DNA of 64,000 nt from an uncultured Candidatus Melainabacteria bacterium (GTDB lineage: Bacteria; Cyanobacteriota; Vampirovibrionia; Gastranaerophilales; Gastranaerophilaceae), in NCBI GenBank assembly GCA_934692295.1, contig CAKUTL010000002.1, positions 1-64,000 of the forward strand. Direction: 5' to 3'. Numbering within the stretch: position 1 is the first letter of the stretch; the number at the start of each line of letters is the position of its first letter. The position numbers and the translations under genes are program-made. This document shows, piece by piece, positions 42,393 through 50,150 of the stretch. The notes under the pieces are model-generated. The model saw nothing but the letters and a program-made list of their open reading frames with translations, ran no database searches and was not told the DNA's origin.

Positions 42393-43708
42393 GAAAGTTG
42401 TTTTTTAATGTATTTAGCAACAGCCTCGCCCATTGAAAAACAACTGGCTTGCACTCTTAATGCTCCTTGAGCCATATAATCAGCAGAAATGCCTCGACCT
42501 ACAACGAATAAATTTTCATAGTTATAAGCCATTAAACTTTCTATTGGAAGTTGATATTCTCCAGTTTTTTCAAGAGTGGAGGTGTTTTTAGACCTATTAT
42601 GAACATCTACCGGATAATTTGAGATTAATGCAGGATGCTCGAACTTTTTACCAGATTTTAAATCATCAATTGTATAGACATATTTGCCTTTTAGTCTGTT
42701 TGAAACCCTTACCCCAAGAAAGTCTGCAATATTCGATATATAGGCATTTTCAAATCCTTGGAAATATTTTTTACAAAATAATGATAGTCTATAAATAGCC
42801 TCTCTGCCTTCAATTAAGGCTTTTGAAGTGTCTTTAACGAGGTTTGGATTTAAGTTTTCTGGTATTCTAGGACAGTTAAACGCAAGCGTAGTAGGCATTC
42901 CCGCAACTGTGAATACCTGAAAATAGTTTCTATCAGAGTCTTTTAGCTCTCCGAGTTCTACGGCTTTATCAAAATATGGTGCTAAAGCCCAGTGTTTATC
43001 AGTATCCCAGGTATAGGCTGTTGATAAATGTGTTACCCCATCAATGTTTTCAACAGTTGTTACATTTCTATCATTATCAATTTCCAAGAGCCAATTCCCG
43101 AATTTTTTTAAATCAATTCCGCTCATCAAAAATCGCAAACTCATCGGTTGATATTCTGAATTCATTTCTAAAAATTTGCAATTAATATTATTTGAAAAAT
43201 CGCAATTTCCGGTAGCATCTACAAAGTACTTCGCTTCGATATATACTGATAACGGTTTATACTTAATATGATTGATATTATCTGTATCTACCTCTTCGTT
43301 ATATACAGATAATATTTCCTTATTTGTTTCCAATGAGAGGATGTATTTACCTTCTGTTTTTACATCTTTTACTTCTGCATTGTATCTCACATCTACAGAA
43401 ACATCTTTCATCATTTTATCCAAGACAATTTTAAGCAATTCAGGATTAAACCATCCGGGATTGTCCTGATAAGTAACCTGCCCCCCAACATTGTGCATTT
43501 CTTCGATTAAAATATTGTAAAAATCCGTGTTTATTTGATGATTCCCTGATTTCATAACAGGAACAACTAGGCCTGAAGTCATTGTTCCGCCTAAGTGAAT
43601 CCCTTTTTCAATAAGAAGGACTTTAAGCCCAAGTTTGCCAGCCATATATGCTGTTGCACAACCGGCAGTTCCTCCACCAACAACTATTACATCATAAGAT
43701 TTATTCAT
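42389..43708 (-). CDS. FAD-dependent oxidoreductase (FAD_oxidored family)
   Basis: 439 residues. The N-terminal dinucleotide-binding motif is VIVVGGGTAGCATAYMAGKLG with the following ribose-binding Glu (LLIEKG), then GGTMTSGLVVPV. A second conserved region is YFVDATGNCDF, and NLFVVGRGISADYMAQGALR closes the FAD site near the C-terminus. This is the architecture of putative FAD-dependent dehydrogenases found in bacterial glycan and organic-acid pathways; the substrate is unknown. No signal peptide. It is the last of three minus-strand genes only by orientation; a promoter in the 48 bases before it was not found. Confidence 0.85.
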   Translation of the reverse strand: MNKSYDVIVVGGGTAGCATAYMAGKLGLKVLLIEKGIHLGGTMTSGLVVPVMKSGNHQINTDFYNILIEEMHNVGGQVTYQDNPGWFNPELLKIVLDKMMKDVSVDVRYNAEVKDVKTEGKYILSLETNKEILSVYNEEVDTDNINHIKYKPLSVYIEAKYFVDATGNCDFSNNINCKFLEMNSEYQPMSLRFLMSGIDLKKFGNWLLEIDNDRNVTTVENIDGVTHLSTAYTWDTDKHWALAPYFDKAVELGELKDSDRNYFQVFTVAGMPTTLAFNCPRIPENLNPNLVKDTSKALIEGREAIYRLSLFCKKYFQGFENAYISNIADFLGVRVSNRLKGKYVYTIDDLKSGKKFEHPALISNYPVDVHNRSKNTSTLEKTGEYQLPIESLMAYNYENLFVVGRGISADYMAQGALRVQASCFSMGEAVAKYIKKQLS

Positions 43709-43756
43709 AATAATACATTATATTGGTATTTGATTATAAAAGAAAGAAATTAATAT

Positions 43757-44431
43757 TTATTTACCGTAAACAGGAAGTTTATACCCATTTTTTACAACTT
43801 TTTGCATACAATATGAACCACATTCATTGCCTGCACAACTTTCAGAACAATTTTTATCAATTTGTTCATCTGTCATATCATATCCGCCCGGAACAAGTTG
43901 ATTATCTTTAAACACCAAAGCGAATATATCTTTTCCTAATTGGTTTGGTTCCTTATCTCCATTTACATCAACCAATAAAGCAATCGATATTCCTCCAAAG
44001 TAAACGCCATAATGAGAATGTCCGTAATCATCCATACAAATATAGCTACCATTATTTAGGACAAATGAAATTGCAGCAGCCCCACATTGCCCTGATGAAA
44101 ATAATATAGACCCATTAGAGTTTTTTACTTTATTTGGAAAGCATCCCTTGGTCCCATAACAAACTTTGGCAACTTTTATATAGGGCAAGAAGTATGTGTT
44201 AAACCAATTTTTCATTTCATCCATATTGTTGCCAATTACAATTGATGCCATAGCCCCGTCGTCATTAGCTGAAAGCATCATTTGCTTCAAAATAGAAAAA
44301 TCTTCTTTCAATGTAGCTGAATCTCTGACATTTCGCATTTTTGTCATTAATGAAGGTATTGTTACTGCTGCCACGATACCAATTATTCCTATCGTTATTA
44401 AAACTTCCGCAAGAGTAAAACCCTTTTTCAC
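43757..44431 (-). CDS. Small type IV pilin-like protein
   Basis: 224 residues. Very short leader MKKG|FTLAE, then VLITIGIIGIVAAVTIPSLM. The globular part has paired cysteines (VCYGTKGCF, SGQCGAA, NCSESCAGNECGSYC) and a DVNGDKEPNQLGKDIFA segment that reads like a Ca-binding pilin loop. The start is GTG at 44431 with GAGGAG upstream; the overlapping ATG at 44433 is followed at once by a stop. Its promoter is a perfect consensus (TTGACA-N17-TATAAT) divergent from a small HTH gene, with operator-like repeats (44481 and 44541). A type II secretion pseudopilin or minor pilin is inferred. Confidence 0.87.
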   Translation of the reverse strand: MKKGFTLAEVLITIGIIGIVAAVTIPSLMTKMRNVRDSATLKEDFSILKQMMLSANDDGAMASIVIGNNMDEMKNWFNTYFLPYIKVAKVCYGTKGCFPNKVKNSNGSILFSSGQCGAAAISFVLNNGSYICMDDYGHSHYGVYFGGISIALLVDVNGDKEPNQLGKDIFALVFKDNQLVPGGYDMTDEQIDKNCSESCAGNECGSYCMQKVVKNGYKLPVYGK

Positions 44432-44480
44432 ATATTTCTCCTCTAATTGTTAAGTAATTATTGTCCTATTACATGGTTTA

Positions 44481-44496
44481 TAGATATATAGTTCTA
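44481..44496. promoter_or_regulatory. Operator-like site 1 (TAGA-N8-TCTA)
   Basis: TAGATATATAGTTCTA, 16 bp. It covers the predicted start (about 44492) of the minus-strand pilin promoter. It matches site 2 at 13 of 16 positions and lies exactly 60 bp from it. Confidence 0.6.
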
Positions 44497-44498
44497 TT

Positions 44499-44527
44499 AT
44501 TATAAAGCGATTGCCGAAACATGTCAA
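44499..44527 (-). promoter_or_regulatory. Consensus promoter of the small pilin gene
   Basis: Minus strand TTGACA (44527-44522), 17-base spacer, TATAAT (44504-44499). Both boxes are exact consensus, so the promoter should be strong unless repressed. Confidence 0.75.
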
Positions 44528-44533
44528 TATAAT
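44528..44533 (+). promoter_or_regulatory. -10 box of the HTH gene
   Basis: TATAAT at 44528-44533, immediately adjacent to the -35 of the divergent pilin promoter. No good plus-strand -35. The start is expected near 44540, just before site 2. Confidence 0.45.
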
Positions 44534-44540
44534 CAATAAT

Positions 44541-44556
44541 TAGACATATAAATCTA
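44541..44556. promoter_or_regulatory. Operator-like site 2 (TAGA-N8-TCTA)
   Basis: TAGACATATAAATCTA, directly after the predicted start of the HTH gene and seven bases before its GGAGG. Confidence 0.6.
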
Positions 44557-44571
44557 TTGTGTGGAGGTTTT

Positions 44572-44784
44572 ATGTCTGTACGTGAGTTCGTAAAAATTAT
44601 GTTAGCCAAAGAATGTATGACTCTAACTCAACTTGCAAAATTGGCAACAGAAAATAGTGATAAGAAATACACTATGGATGGACTATCACACAAAATGAGA
44701 AAAGGTTCACTAGATTTTAATGATGTTGAATTCTTCGCAAATCTTTTAGGCTATGAAATTTCTTTAAAAAAAATTGAAAAGTAA
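44572..44784 (+). CDS. Small HTH (XRE-like) regulator
   Basis: 70 residues from the ATG at 44572 (GGAGG at 44563-44567). The helix-turn-helix region is MTLTQLAKLATENSDKKY followed by TMDGLSHKMRKGSLDFNDVE, a compact lambda-repressor-like pattern, ending LLGYEISLKKIEK. It is likely a DNA-binding regulator. Its position beside two near-identical palindromic sites suggests it controls itself and the divergent pilin gene. An ATG at 44557 would add five residues but overlaps the ribosome binding site. Confidence 0.75.
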   Translation: MSVREFVKIMLAKECMTLTQLAKLATENSDKKYTMDGLSHKMRKGSLDFNDVEFFANLLGYEISLKKIEK

Positions 44785-44827
44785 AATAATCATAGTTAAT
44801 ATATCGACCAGTTATATACTAATAATC

Positions 44828-46117
44828 TTAAAGGTTTTGGTTAAAGTACTTTTTATAATGAGAACTAGAAATTCGATTACTATTTTCAACTTCGATTTTT
44901 CGAGCTTCATTTACAGCCTCATTAAGACTGTTTAAATTCTCGTCACGATAAAATATACCAGCTTTAGTTTTTAATAGTCCTAAATCGTATTCTGAGAGGG
45001 GATATTTTATTTTGTTCTTGTTTTTTGCAGCGACAGTTCCTGTAAATCTATTTAAACGTTCATTATAAATATTGCCAATTTCAAAACCAGTCTCAACCAT
45101 AGCTGCTCGAATTGATGCTGATGTTGAATACGTTAAAATCAATCCATCCTCTTCCAAATGTTCATTTAAAAGTTTGAAAAATTCATACGACCACAAACAA
45201 GGACATTTTGAAGGTGTAAAAGCATCTAAAAATATCAAATTATATAAATGAGAATCTTCTAAGAGAACTTTTCTCGCATCATCATTTTTTAGCTTAAAAT
45301 CAATGTCTTGTAACTGATACCTTTTTAACCTCTTTTTATAGCGTTTAGAAAGATACCTATAATATATATTATGTAACAAGGCTTGTTTATCCCTTGATGG
45401 GGTGTTATTACCCTCTGAAAGTCTATAACTTTTGTATATGCCCTTGATATTTTTATCAAAATATGATGAAAATTCTGAATTATTTATTATTTGGTATAAT
45501 TCATTATTTTGAAGATAATCCGAATTATTTTTTATAAGTTTTTCAAATATCAGATAATTTATTAAGTTGTTAATTTGTGGATGGGCAATTTTGTCATGAT
45601 TATTAATAAACTTTTTGATTGAATCATATTGAAAATTCATTTTATTGTTCTTAAAATTTTTTACTCCGGTTTTTACAAAAGGAGAAATATAAGATAAAAT
45701 TTTGTCATTATCTATAGCAGTTATAGAAATTTTGTTAGAAATATTATTGGTATCTATCTTATCGTTATATATATTACTCTCTTTGTACAAACTCTTAAAA
45801 TTTTTAGCAAAAATATTATTAGTATGTATCTTATCGATATAGCTATTTGTAAAAGAAGTATTTTTAGAAAAAATTTTCAGAAAATAATTTTCAAAAATAA
45901 AATTTAAAAAACATTTTGAGTTGTATCCAATTCCGTAGCAAATATCTAAAACTTTAATTTTATCTTTTTGCAAAAGATTATTAAAATCCACAGGATAAAT
46001 AAATTTCTCATAAGCTTCTGTTAACGCCCCAGTTGCACTGTGGTATATATCATTAAAATCCGTGCTATATAGACCTACGGACCCATCATTTGTAAAATAT
46101 GGATGAAACTCGTACAT
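44828..46117 (-). CDS. MnmC-like tRNA U34 methyltransferase with large low-complexity insert
   Basis: 429 residues. SAM-binding start VLDICYGIGYNSK near residue 56, late motif NLIFLDAFTPSKCPCLWS, and LILTYSTSASIRAAMVETGF match the MnmC/DUF752 methyltransferase domain that finishes mnm5s2U34 in tRNA. The oxidase domain of E. coli MnmC is absent. Between motif I and the later motifs is an Asn/Ile/Lys/Asp-rich insert (about residues 75-220) with an internal repeat DKIxTNNI coded by 29-base direct repeats (45741-45769 and 45813-45841, 26 of 29 identical). A TATAAT box six bases before the ATG suggests leaderless transcription. Confidence 0.8.
   Translation of the reverse strand: MYEFHPYFTNDGSVGLYSTDFNDIYHSATGALTEAYEKFIYPVDFNNLLQKDKIKVLDICYGIGYNSKCFLNFIFENYFLKIFSKNTSFTNSYIDKIHTNNIFAKNFKSLYKESNIYNDKIDTNNISNKISITAIDNDKILSYISPFVKTGVKNFKNNKMNFQYDSIKKFINNHDKIAHPQINNLINYLIFEKLIKNNSDYLQNNELYQIINNSEFSSYFDKNIKGIYKSYRLSEGNNTPSRDKQALLHNIYYRYLSKRYKKRLKRYQLQDIDFKLKNDDARKVLLEDSHLYNLIFLDAFTPSKCPCLWSYEFFKLLNEHLEEDGLILTYSTSASIRAAMVETGFEIGNIYNERLNRFTGTVAAKNKNKIKYPLSEYDLGLLKTKAGIFYRDENLNSLNEAVNEARKIEVENSNRISSSHYKKYFNQNL
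45741..45841. repeat. Direct repeat pair inside the MnmC-like gene
   Basis: Two 29-base units at 45741-45769 and 45813-45841 with three differences, offset by 72 bases (24 codons), so the reading frame is kept. They encode DKIDTNNIS and DKIHTNNIF. Confidence 0.7.
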
Positions 46118-46123
46118 AGTCTA

Positions 46124-46129
46124 ATTATA
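46124..46129 (-). promoter_or_regulatory. -10 box of a probable leaderless promoter (MnmC-like gene)
   Basis: TATAAT on the minus strand, six bases before the ATG at 46117; no Shine-Dalgarno sequence. Confidence 0.5.
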
Positions 46130-46233
46130 CGGCTATTTTATAAATGTTACAAATTCTTTATAAATCTTATAAAACTACTATTTTAGGCTGTTTTTGCTAT
46201 AATGTATCTGAAAGGTGAAGGTAGATTAAGATT

Positions 46234-47184
46234 ATGAAAATTAGCGTAAAAGTTCCAGCGACTTCTGCCAATTTAGGTCCTGGGTTTGACTGTTTAGGTA
46301 TGGCTTTACCTCTATATAATACTATTACTATTGAGGAAACAGTATTACCGGGTACAGGGGTTGAAATTAACGTTATTCCTGAAAGTCCGGCGATTGATGA
46401 ATTGTCTTTGGAACATATACCTTTAGATGAAAACAGTTTAGTTTATAAAGCTGTTGAATTGTTATATAACTCAATTGGACAATCTCCAAGCGAATTAAAA
46501 ATAAATATCCATTCAAATATTCCGGTTGCAAGAGGACTAGGAAGTAGTGCTTCTGTAGTTGTAGGTGCTTTAATTGCAGCAAACGAACTTCTTGGACGTC
46601 CTGCTGATGAAGTTGCATTATTATCTATCGCTTGTGAAATAGAGGGGCACCCTGATAATATTACACCTGCAATTGTCGGTGGGCTTGTTATCTCATCTCA
46701 AGAAGAGGATGGAACTGTTTTATATAGAAAATTAGAATGGCCTACTGAATGGGCTATAACCGTTTGTACTCCAGATTTTGAATTATCGACTGATATTGCA
46801 AGATCAGTACTTCCTAAAGAAGTACCGATGAAAGATGCAATTTTCAATGCTCAAAGACTTGCAATGTTTGTTCAAGCTGTTCATACAAAAGATGCTGAAC
46901 TGATGAAATTAGCGTTGCATGATAGATTACACCAACCTTATAGAATGAAGTTGATGCAAGGTTTGGATAAAATTATCGAAAACCTTCGTCATATTGAGAA
47001 TGTTTTAGGATGTGTAATCAGTGGTGCTGGTTCATCAATACTTGTTATTTCTCAAAAAGGTGGAGATTTAGACAAAATCAAAAGTATTGTTAAAGATACA
47101 TGGGCTGAGCAAAATATCAAATGTGATATTAAAACGATGAACGTTGAACAAAATGGTGCTCAAATTATTTCTAATGAAGATTAG
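46234..47184 (+). CDS. thrB: Homoserine kinase
   Basis: Phosphorylates homoserine in threonine biosynthesis; GHMP kinase family. 316 residues: KVPATSANLGPGFDCLGMAL at the N-terminus, the P-loop-like PVARGLGSSASVVVGALIAAN near residue 92, and GCVISGAGSSILVI near residue 265. The leader contains GAAAGGTGAAGG 15-25 bases upstream of the ATG, and AGATTAAG closer. The gene is alone between the divergent MnmC-like gene and a ferredoxin; thrC and hom are not in the window. Confidence 0.96.
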   Translation: MKISVKVPATSANLGPGFDCLGMALPLYNTITIEETVLPGTGVEINVIPESPAIDELSLEHIPLDENSLVYKAVELLYNSIGQSPSELKINIHSNIPVARGLGSSASVVVGALIAANELLGRPADEVALLSIACEIEGHPDNITPAIVGGLVISSQEEDGTVLYRKLEWPTEWAITVCTPDFELSTDIARSVLPKEVPMKDAIFNAQRLAMFVQAVHTKDAELMKLALHDRLHQPYRMKLMQGLDKIIENLRHIENVLGCVISGAGSSILVISQKGGDLDKIKSIVKDTWAEQNIKCDIKTMNVEQNGAQIISNED

Positions 47185-47267
47185 CATCGATAATTAGAAA
47201 AATTACTAATAAATAAATACAAAATATCCTTCATAATGTCATTGAACAATATGGAGGATATTTTATT

Positions 47268-47453
47268 ATGAATGTACGAATTTTAGATAGTTGTGTTGGC
47301 TGTGGAGCTTGTGCCATCATAAATCCAGAAGTTTTTGATATAGTTGGGGATAAGGCAATTGTTAATCCTGACAATATAGAAAAAACTGAAGATTTATGTA
47401 TCGATGCGGCTCTAAGTTGTCCGGTCAACGCTATTGAAATTGGAGATTATTAA
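47268..47453 (+). CDS. Small [4Fe-4S] ferredoxin
   Basis: 61 residues. Cluster ligands C9, C12, C15 (DSCVGCGAC) and C51 (SCPVNAIEIG), i.e. one [4Fe-4S] cluster in the monocluster fold, with an extra C44. It resembles ferredoxins of anaerobes and thermophiles. It may donate electrons to the dehydratase/activase-like protein at 14.5 kb or to others; nothing in the sequence decides. TGGAGGATAT upstream of the ATG is a strong ribosome binding site. Confidence 0.92.
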   Translation: MNVRILDSCVGCGACAIINPEVFDIVGDKAIVNPDNIEKTEDLCIDAALSCPVNAIEIGDY

Positions 47454-47597
47454 GAATTGTAAAACCTTTAAATGCACTAATAGTCATACCTTTTAAATCT
47501 TAGCCATATATTTAGTAAATTCCTTTCATGAAAAATACTTTATATATAAGTAAGGTAGATTAAAATTTTCAAATCAAAATGGAAAGGTAGGTTATTT

Positions 47598-48008
47598 ATG
47601 GCTCCAATTACTATGGGTTCCCCAATTTACACATTTGTAGATGGAACAAAAGGAAGTATGACAAATCGTACGCAATGTGCAAAGGAACACTTAAAAAATA
47701 ATTTGAAACTTAACTTACAAGCTTCAGCTCTTGGTATTACTGGTGCAGCCGTTGCTCTCAAACCATCAATCGCTGCTAAATTAGCAAAAGGAGTAGGTAA
47801 AATGGCAGGTGCTGTTGGTTTAAATAAAATGGCAGCCGCAATTGCTAAAAATCCTAAGAAATATGGTCTTATAGGTTTAGCTACTGCCGGTGTTATGGCA
47901 TTAACTTCAATAGTTCAATCTCATGCTTATAAAGCAGGTCAAATTGATCAAAAATATACTGATGCAGCGGCAATTGAAACTCAAACAAAAAATGTGGTTT
48001 TAGGATAA
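47598..48008 (+). CDS. Small Ala/Gly-rich membrane-associated hypothetical protein
   Basis: 136 residues, not recognised. After a polar start (APITMGSPIYTFVDGTKG), two amphipathic-to-hydrophobic stretches follow: LQASALGITGAAVALKPSIA and YGLIGLATAGVMALTSIV. The middle is Ala/Gly/Lys-rich (KLAKGVGKMAGAVGLNKMAA). It could be a small membrane-active or membrane-anchored protein. The leader GAAAGGTAGGT is the same 11 bases as at the gene at 5669. It ends at a terminator shared with the convergent small gene behind glmS. Confidence 0.68.
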   Translation: MAPITMGSPIYTFVDGTKGSMTNRTQCAKEHLKNNLKLNLQASALGITGAAVALKPSIAAKLAKGVGKMAGAVGLNKMAAAIAKNPKKYGLIGLATAGVMALTSIVQSHAYKAGQIDQKYTDAAAIETQTKNVVLG

Positions 48009-48027
48009 TAATAAATATCAAAAAATT

Positions 48028-48059
48028 AAAAGGCATAGATACAATCTATGCCTTTTTTT
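48028..48059. terminator. Bidirectional terminator
   Basis: AAAGGCATAGAT/ATCTATGCCTTT stem with a three-base loop, A-run before and T-run after. The minus-strand small gene (48046-48216) has its stop codon inside the stem. Confidence 0.88.
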
Positions 48060-48216
48060 CATATGTTAAACATATTTTCAATTTATTTCTTTGAATATCA
48101 ACAATCGCCCATCTTATAAGCTCTCCATATTTACTTTTTAGAGATTGTTCAATATATTCAGTTGATAAATCGTCCTTATTATCAATATAGGTAATTTCTG
48201 ATAAAATTTTAGTCAT
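48046..48216 (-). CDS. Small hypothetical protein downstream of glmS (56 aa)
   Basis: The glmS stop codon is separated from this ATG by one base, so translation would be coupled. The 56-residue product has a sensible soluble composition: an acidic N-terminal half (LSEITYIDNKDDLSTEYIEQ) and a compact LIRWAIVDIQRNKLKIC segment that looks like a helix-strand unit. It ends within the terminator stem. The family is unknown. No other long frame explains the 170 bases. Confidence 0.62.
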   Translation of the reverse strand: MTKILSEITYIDNKDDLSTEYIEQSLKSKYGELIRWAIVDIQRNKLKICLTYEKKA

Positions 48217-48217
48217 A

Positions 48218-50062
48218 TTATTCAACCGTTACCGATTTTGCCAAGTTTCTAGGTTGGTCAACGTCTTTGCCTAAAAATTCTGCAATATAGTATGCAATCA
48301 ATTGTAAAGGAACTGTTGCAATAATTGGAGATAAAAATTCATGAACTTCCGGAACCTTGATTATATAATCAAATAAGTCTTCTAGTTTTGGCTCAGATGA
48401 ATTTGTTAATGCAACCATTCTTGCGTTTCTAGCCTTTGCTTCTTCACTATTAGATAATAATTTTTCAAATACGGAACCTTGCATAAGGATTGATAATACA
48501 GGCATTGTTTCATCAAGCATTGCAATAGGTCCGTGTTTAAGTTCTCCAGCAGGATAACCAGTAGCATTAATATAACTAATTTCTTTTAATTTTAATGCTC
48601 CTTCTAAAGCTGTTGGGTAGTTGATTCCTCTTGCAATATAGATAAAATCTCTAGTATTTGCATATTTTCTTGCACATGCTTGAATTCCTTCTTTATGAGC
48701 TAGAATTTGTTCAATTTTTTGAGGAAGAACAAGCATTTCAGCCTTAATTTCATTCAATTCATCTGTTGGCATAGATTCTTTAATTTCAGCCATATATAAC
48801 GCTAATAAATAGAATGAAGTTAACTGAGCAATATATGATTTTGTAGCAGCAACAGATACCTCAATACCTGCACTAACAGGGATTAAACTATCAGCTTCTC
48901 TTGCCATTGCACTATCAGGTCTGTTTGTAATAATTAAAACATGAGAACCCTTAGCTTTTGCTTGTTTTATAGCTGTCAAGGTATCTGCTGTTTCACCTGA
49001 TTGAGATACCCCAATTACCAGTGTATGCTCATTTGTAACTGTTTTCCTGTAGATGTATTCACTAGATGCTTCAACATCAACAGGAATACCACAAAAACTT
49101 TCAATAATGTATTTTCCAACCATTGCGGCATGAAGAGATGTTCCACACGCAATAACTTGAATTCTATTTAATTTTCTCAAGTGTTCTTTAGTTAATTTTA
49201 CTTCATCAAGAACAATTGGGGAATCAGAAGTATGAAGTTTTCCAATAAGGATATTTCTGATAACATCAGGTTGTTCATGGATTTCTTTTAACATGAAGTG
49301 TTTAAAGCCCATTTTGCTAAGAGCAACCGGTTCCCAAGGTAAAACTTCAACTTTCGGAATAATTTCTCCACCAAATTCATCTTCTAATTTTAAAGAATTT
49401 GGAGTTAACGTTACAACTTGGTTATCTTTAATATAAATTGCTTTGTTTGTATGTTTAATAATTGCCGGAACATCAGATGCTACGTAATATTCACCTTCTC
49501 CAACACCAACAACTAAAGGAGCATTTCTTTTTGTTGCAACAAGTTTATTTGGTTCATCATTGTGCATAATACATAGAGCATAAGCACCTTCTAATCTCTT
49601 TGTTGCCATTTGAACAGCTTTAGTAAGATCTTTAACTTCTCCATAAATCATTGCAACTAAATGTGCAACAGTTTCTGTATCTGTTTGAGATCGGAATTTA
49701 CATCCTTTCGCTTCAAGTTCAGCTTTTAATTCTTTATAATTTTCAATAATCCCATTGTGAACTACAACTAATTTTCCACAACCACAAGTATGAGGGTGTG
49801 CATTAACAACAGTTGGAGCTCCATGAGTTGCCCATCTGATATGACCAATTCCAAGAGTTGATTTTGAAATTTCGTAAGCATGAGGTGCTAATTCTTCTCT
49901 TAAATTTTTAAGTTTACCTTCTGCTTTATAAACTTTAATTTCATTTGGACATTTTACTGCAATTCCAGATGAATCATATCCTCTGTATTCTAATTGTTCT
50001 AAGCCATCTAATAGAATATCAACGGCCGGTTTATTTCCTATATATCCAACAATACCACACAT
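48218..50062 (-). CDS. glmS: Glutamine-fructose-6-phosphate aminotransferase
   Basis: First step of UDP-GlcNAc synthesis. 614 residues. Class II glutamine amidotransferase with Cys2 (MCGIVGYIG), LEYRGYDSSG and HNGIIENY. Two SIS sugar isomerase domains follow, with CGTSLHAAMVGKY and VSQSGETADTL, and the C-terminus ends PRNLAKSVTVE as usual. AAGGAGAG before the ATG. No glmS ribozyme is evident in the short leader. Linked in pathway to nagA, murE and uppS at 59.6-64 kb. Confidence 0.98.
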   Translation of the reverse strand: MCGIVGYIGNKPAVDILLDGLEQLEYRGYDSSGIAVKCPNEIKVYKAEGKLKNLREELAPHAYEISKSTLGIGHIRWATHGAPTVVNAHPHTCGCGKLVVVHNGIIENYKELKAELEAKGCKFRSQTDTETVAHLVAMIYGEVKDLTKAVQMATKRLEGAYALCIMHNDEPNKLVATKRNAPLVVGVGEGEYYVASDVPAIIKHTNKAIYIKDNQVVTLTPNSLKLEDEFGGEIIPKVEVLPWEPVALSKMGFKHFMLKEIHEQPDVIRNILIGKLHTSDSPIVLDEVKLTKEHLRKLNRIQVIACGTSLHAAMVGKYIIESFCGIPVDVEASSEYIYRKTVTNEHTLVIGVSQSGETADTLTAIKQAKAKGSHVLIITNRPDSAMAREADSLIPVSAGIEVSVAATKSYIAQLTSFYLLALYMAEIKESMPTDELNEIKAEMLVLPQKIEQILAHKEGIQACARKYANTRDFIYIARGINYPTALEGALKLKEISYINATGYPAGELKHGPIAMLDETMPVLSILMQGSVFEKLLSNSEEAKARNARMVALTNSSEPKLEDLFDYIIKVPEVHEFLSPIIATVPLQLIAYYIAEFLGKDVDQPRNLAKSVTVE

Positions 50063-50150
50063 ATTGTATCTCTCCTTAAAATAACTACAATATATATGGT
50101 ATCATTAAAATAAGACTTTTCTAATCCCTTAATATAATTTTTACATTAGG

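Noticed and set aside
45741..45841. CRISPR-like repeat
   Set aside because: Only two imperfect units, in frame inside a coding region, with no cas genes.
44828..46117. Frameshifted or fused pseudogene
   Set aside because: The frame is open through the low-complexity insert and conserved motifs are intact on both sides in one frame.
50063..50150. glmS ribozyme
   Set aside because: The leader is under 90 bases, too short for the ribozyme core, and shows no matching pairing.
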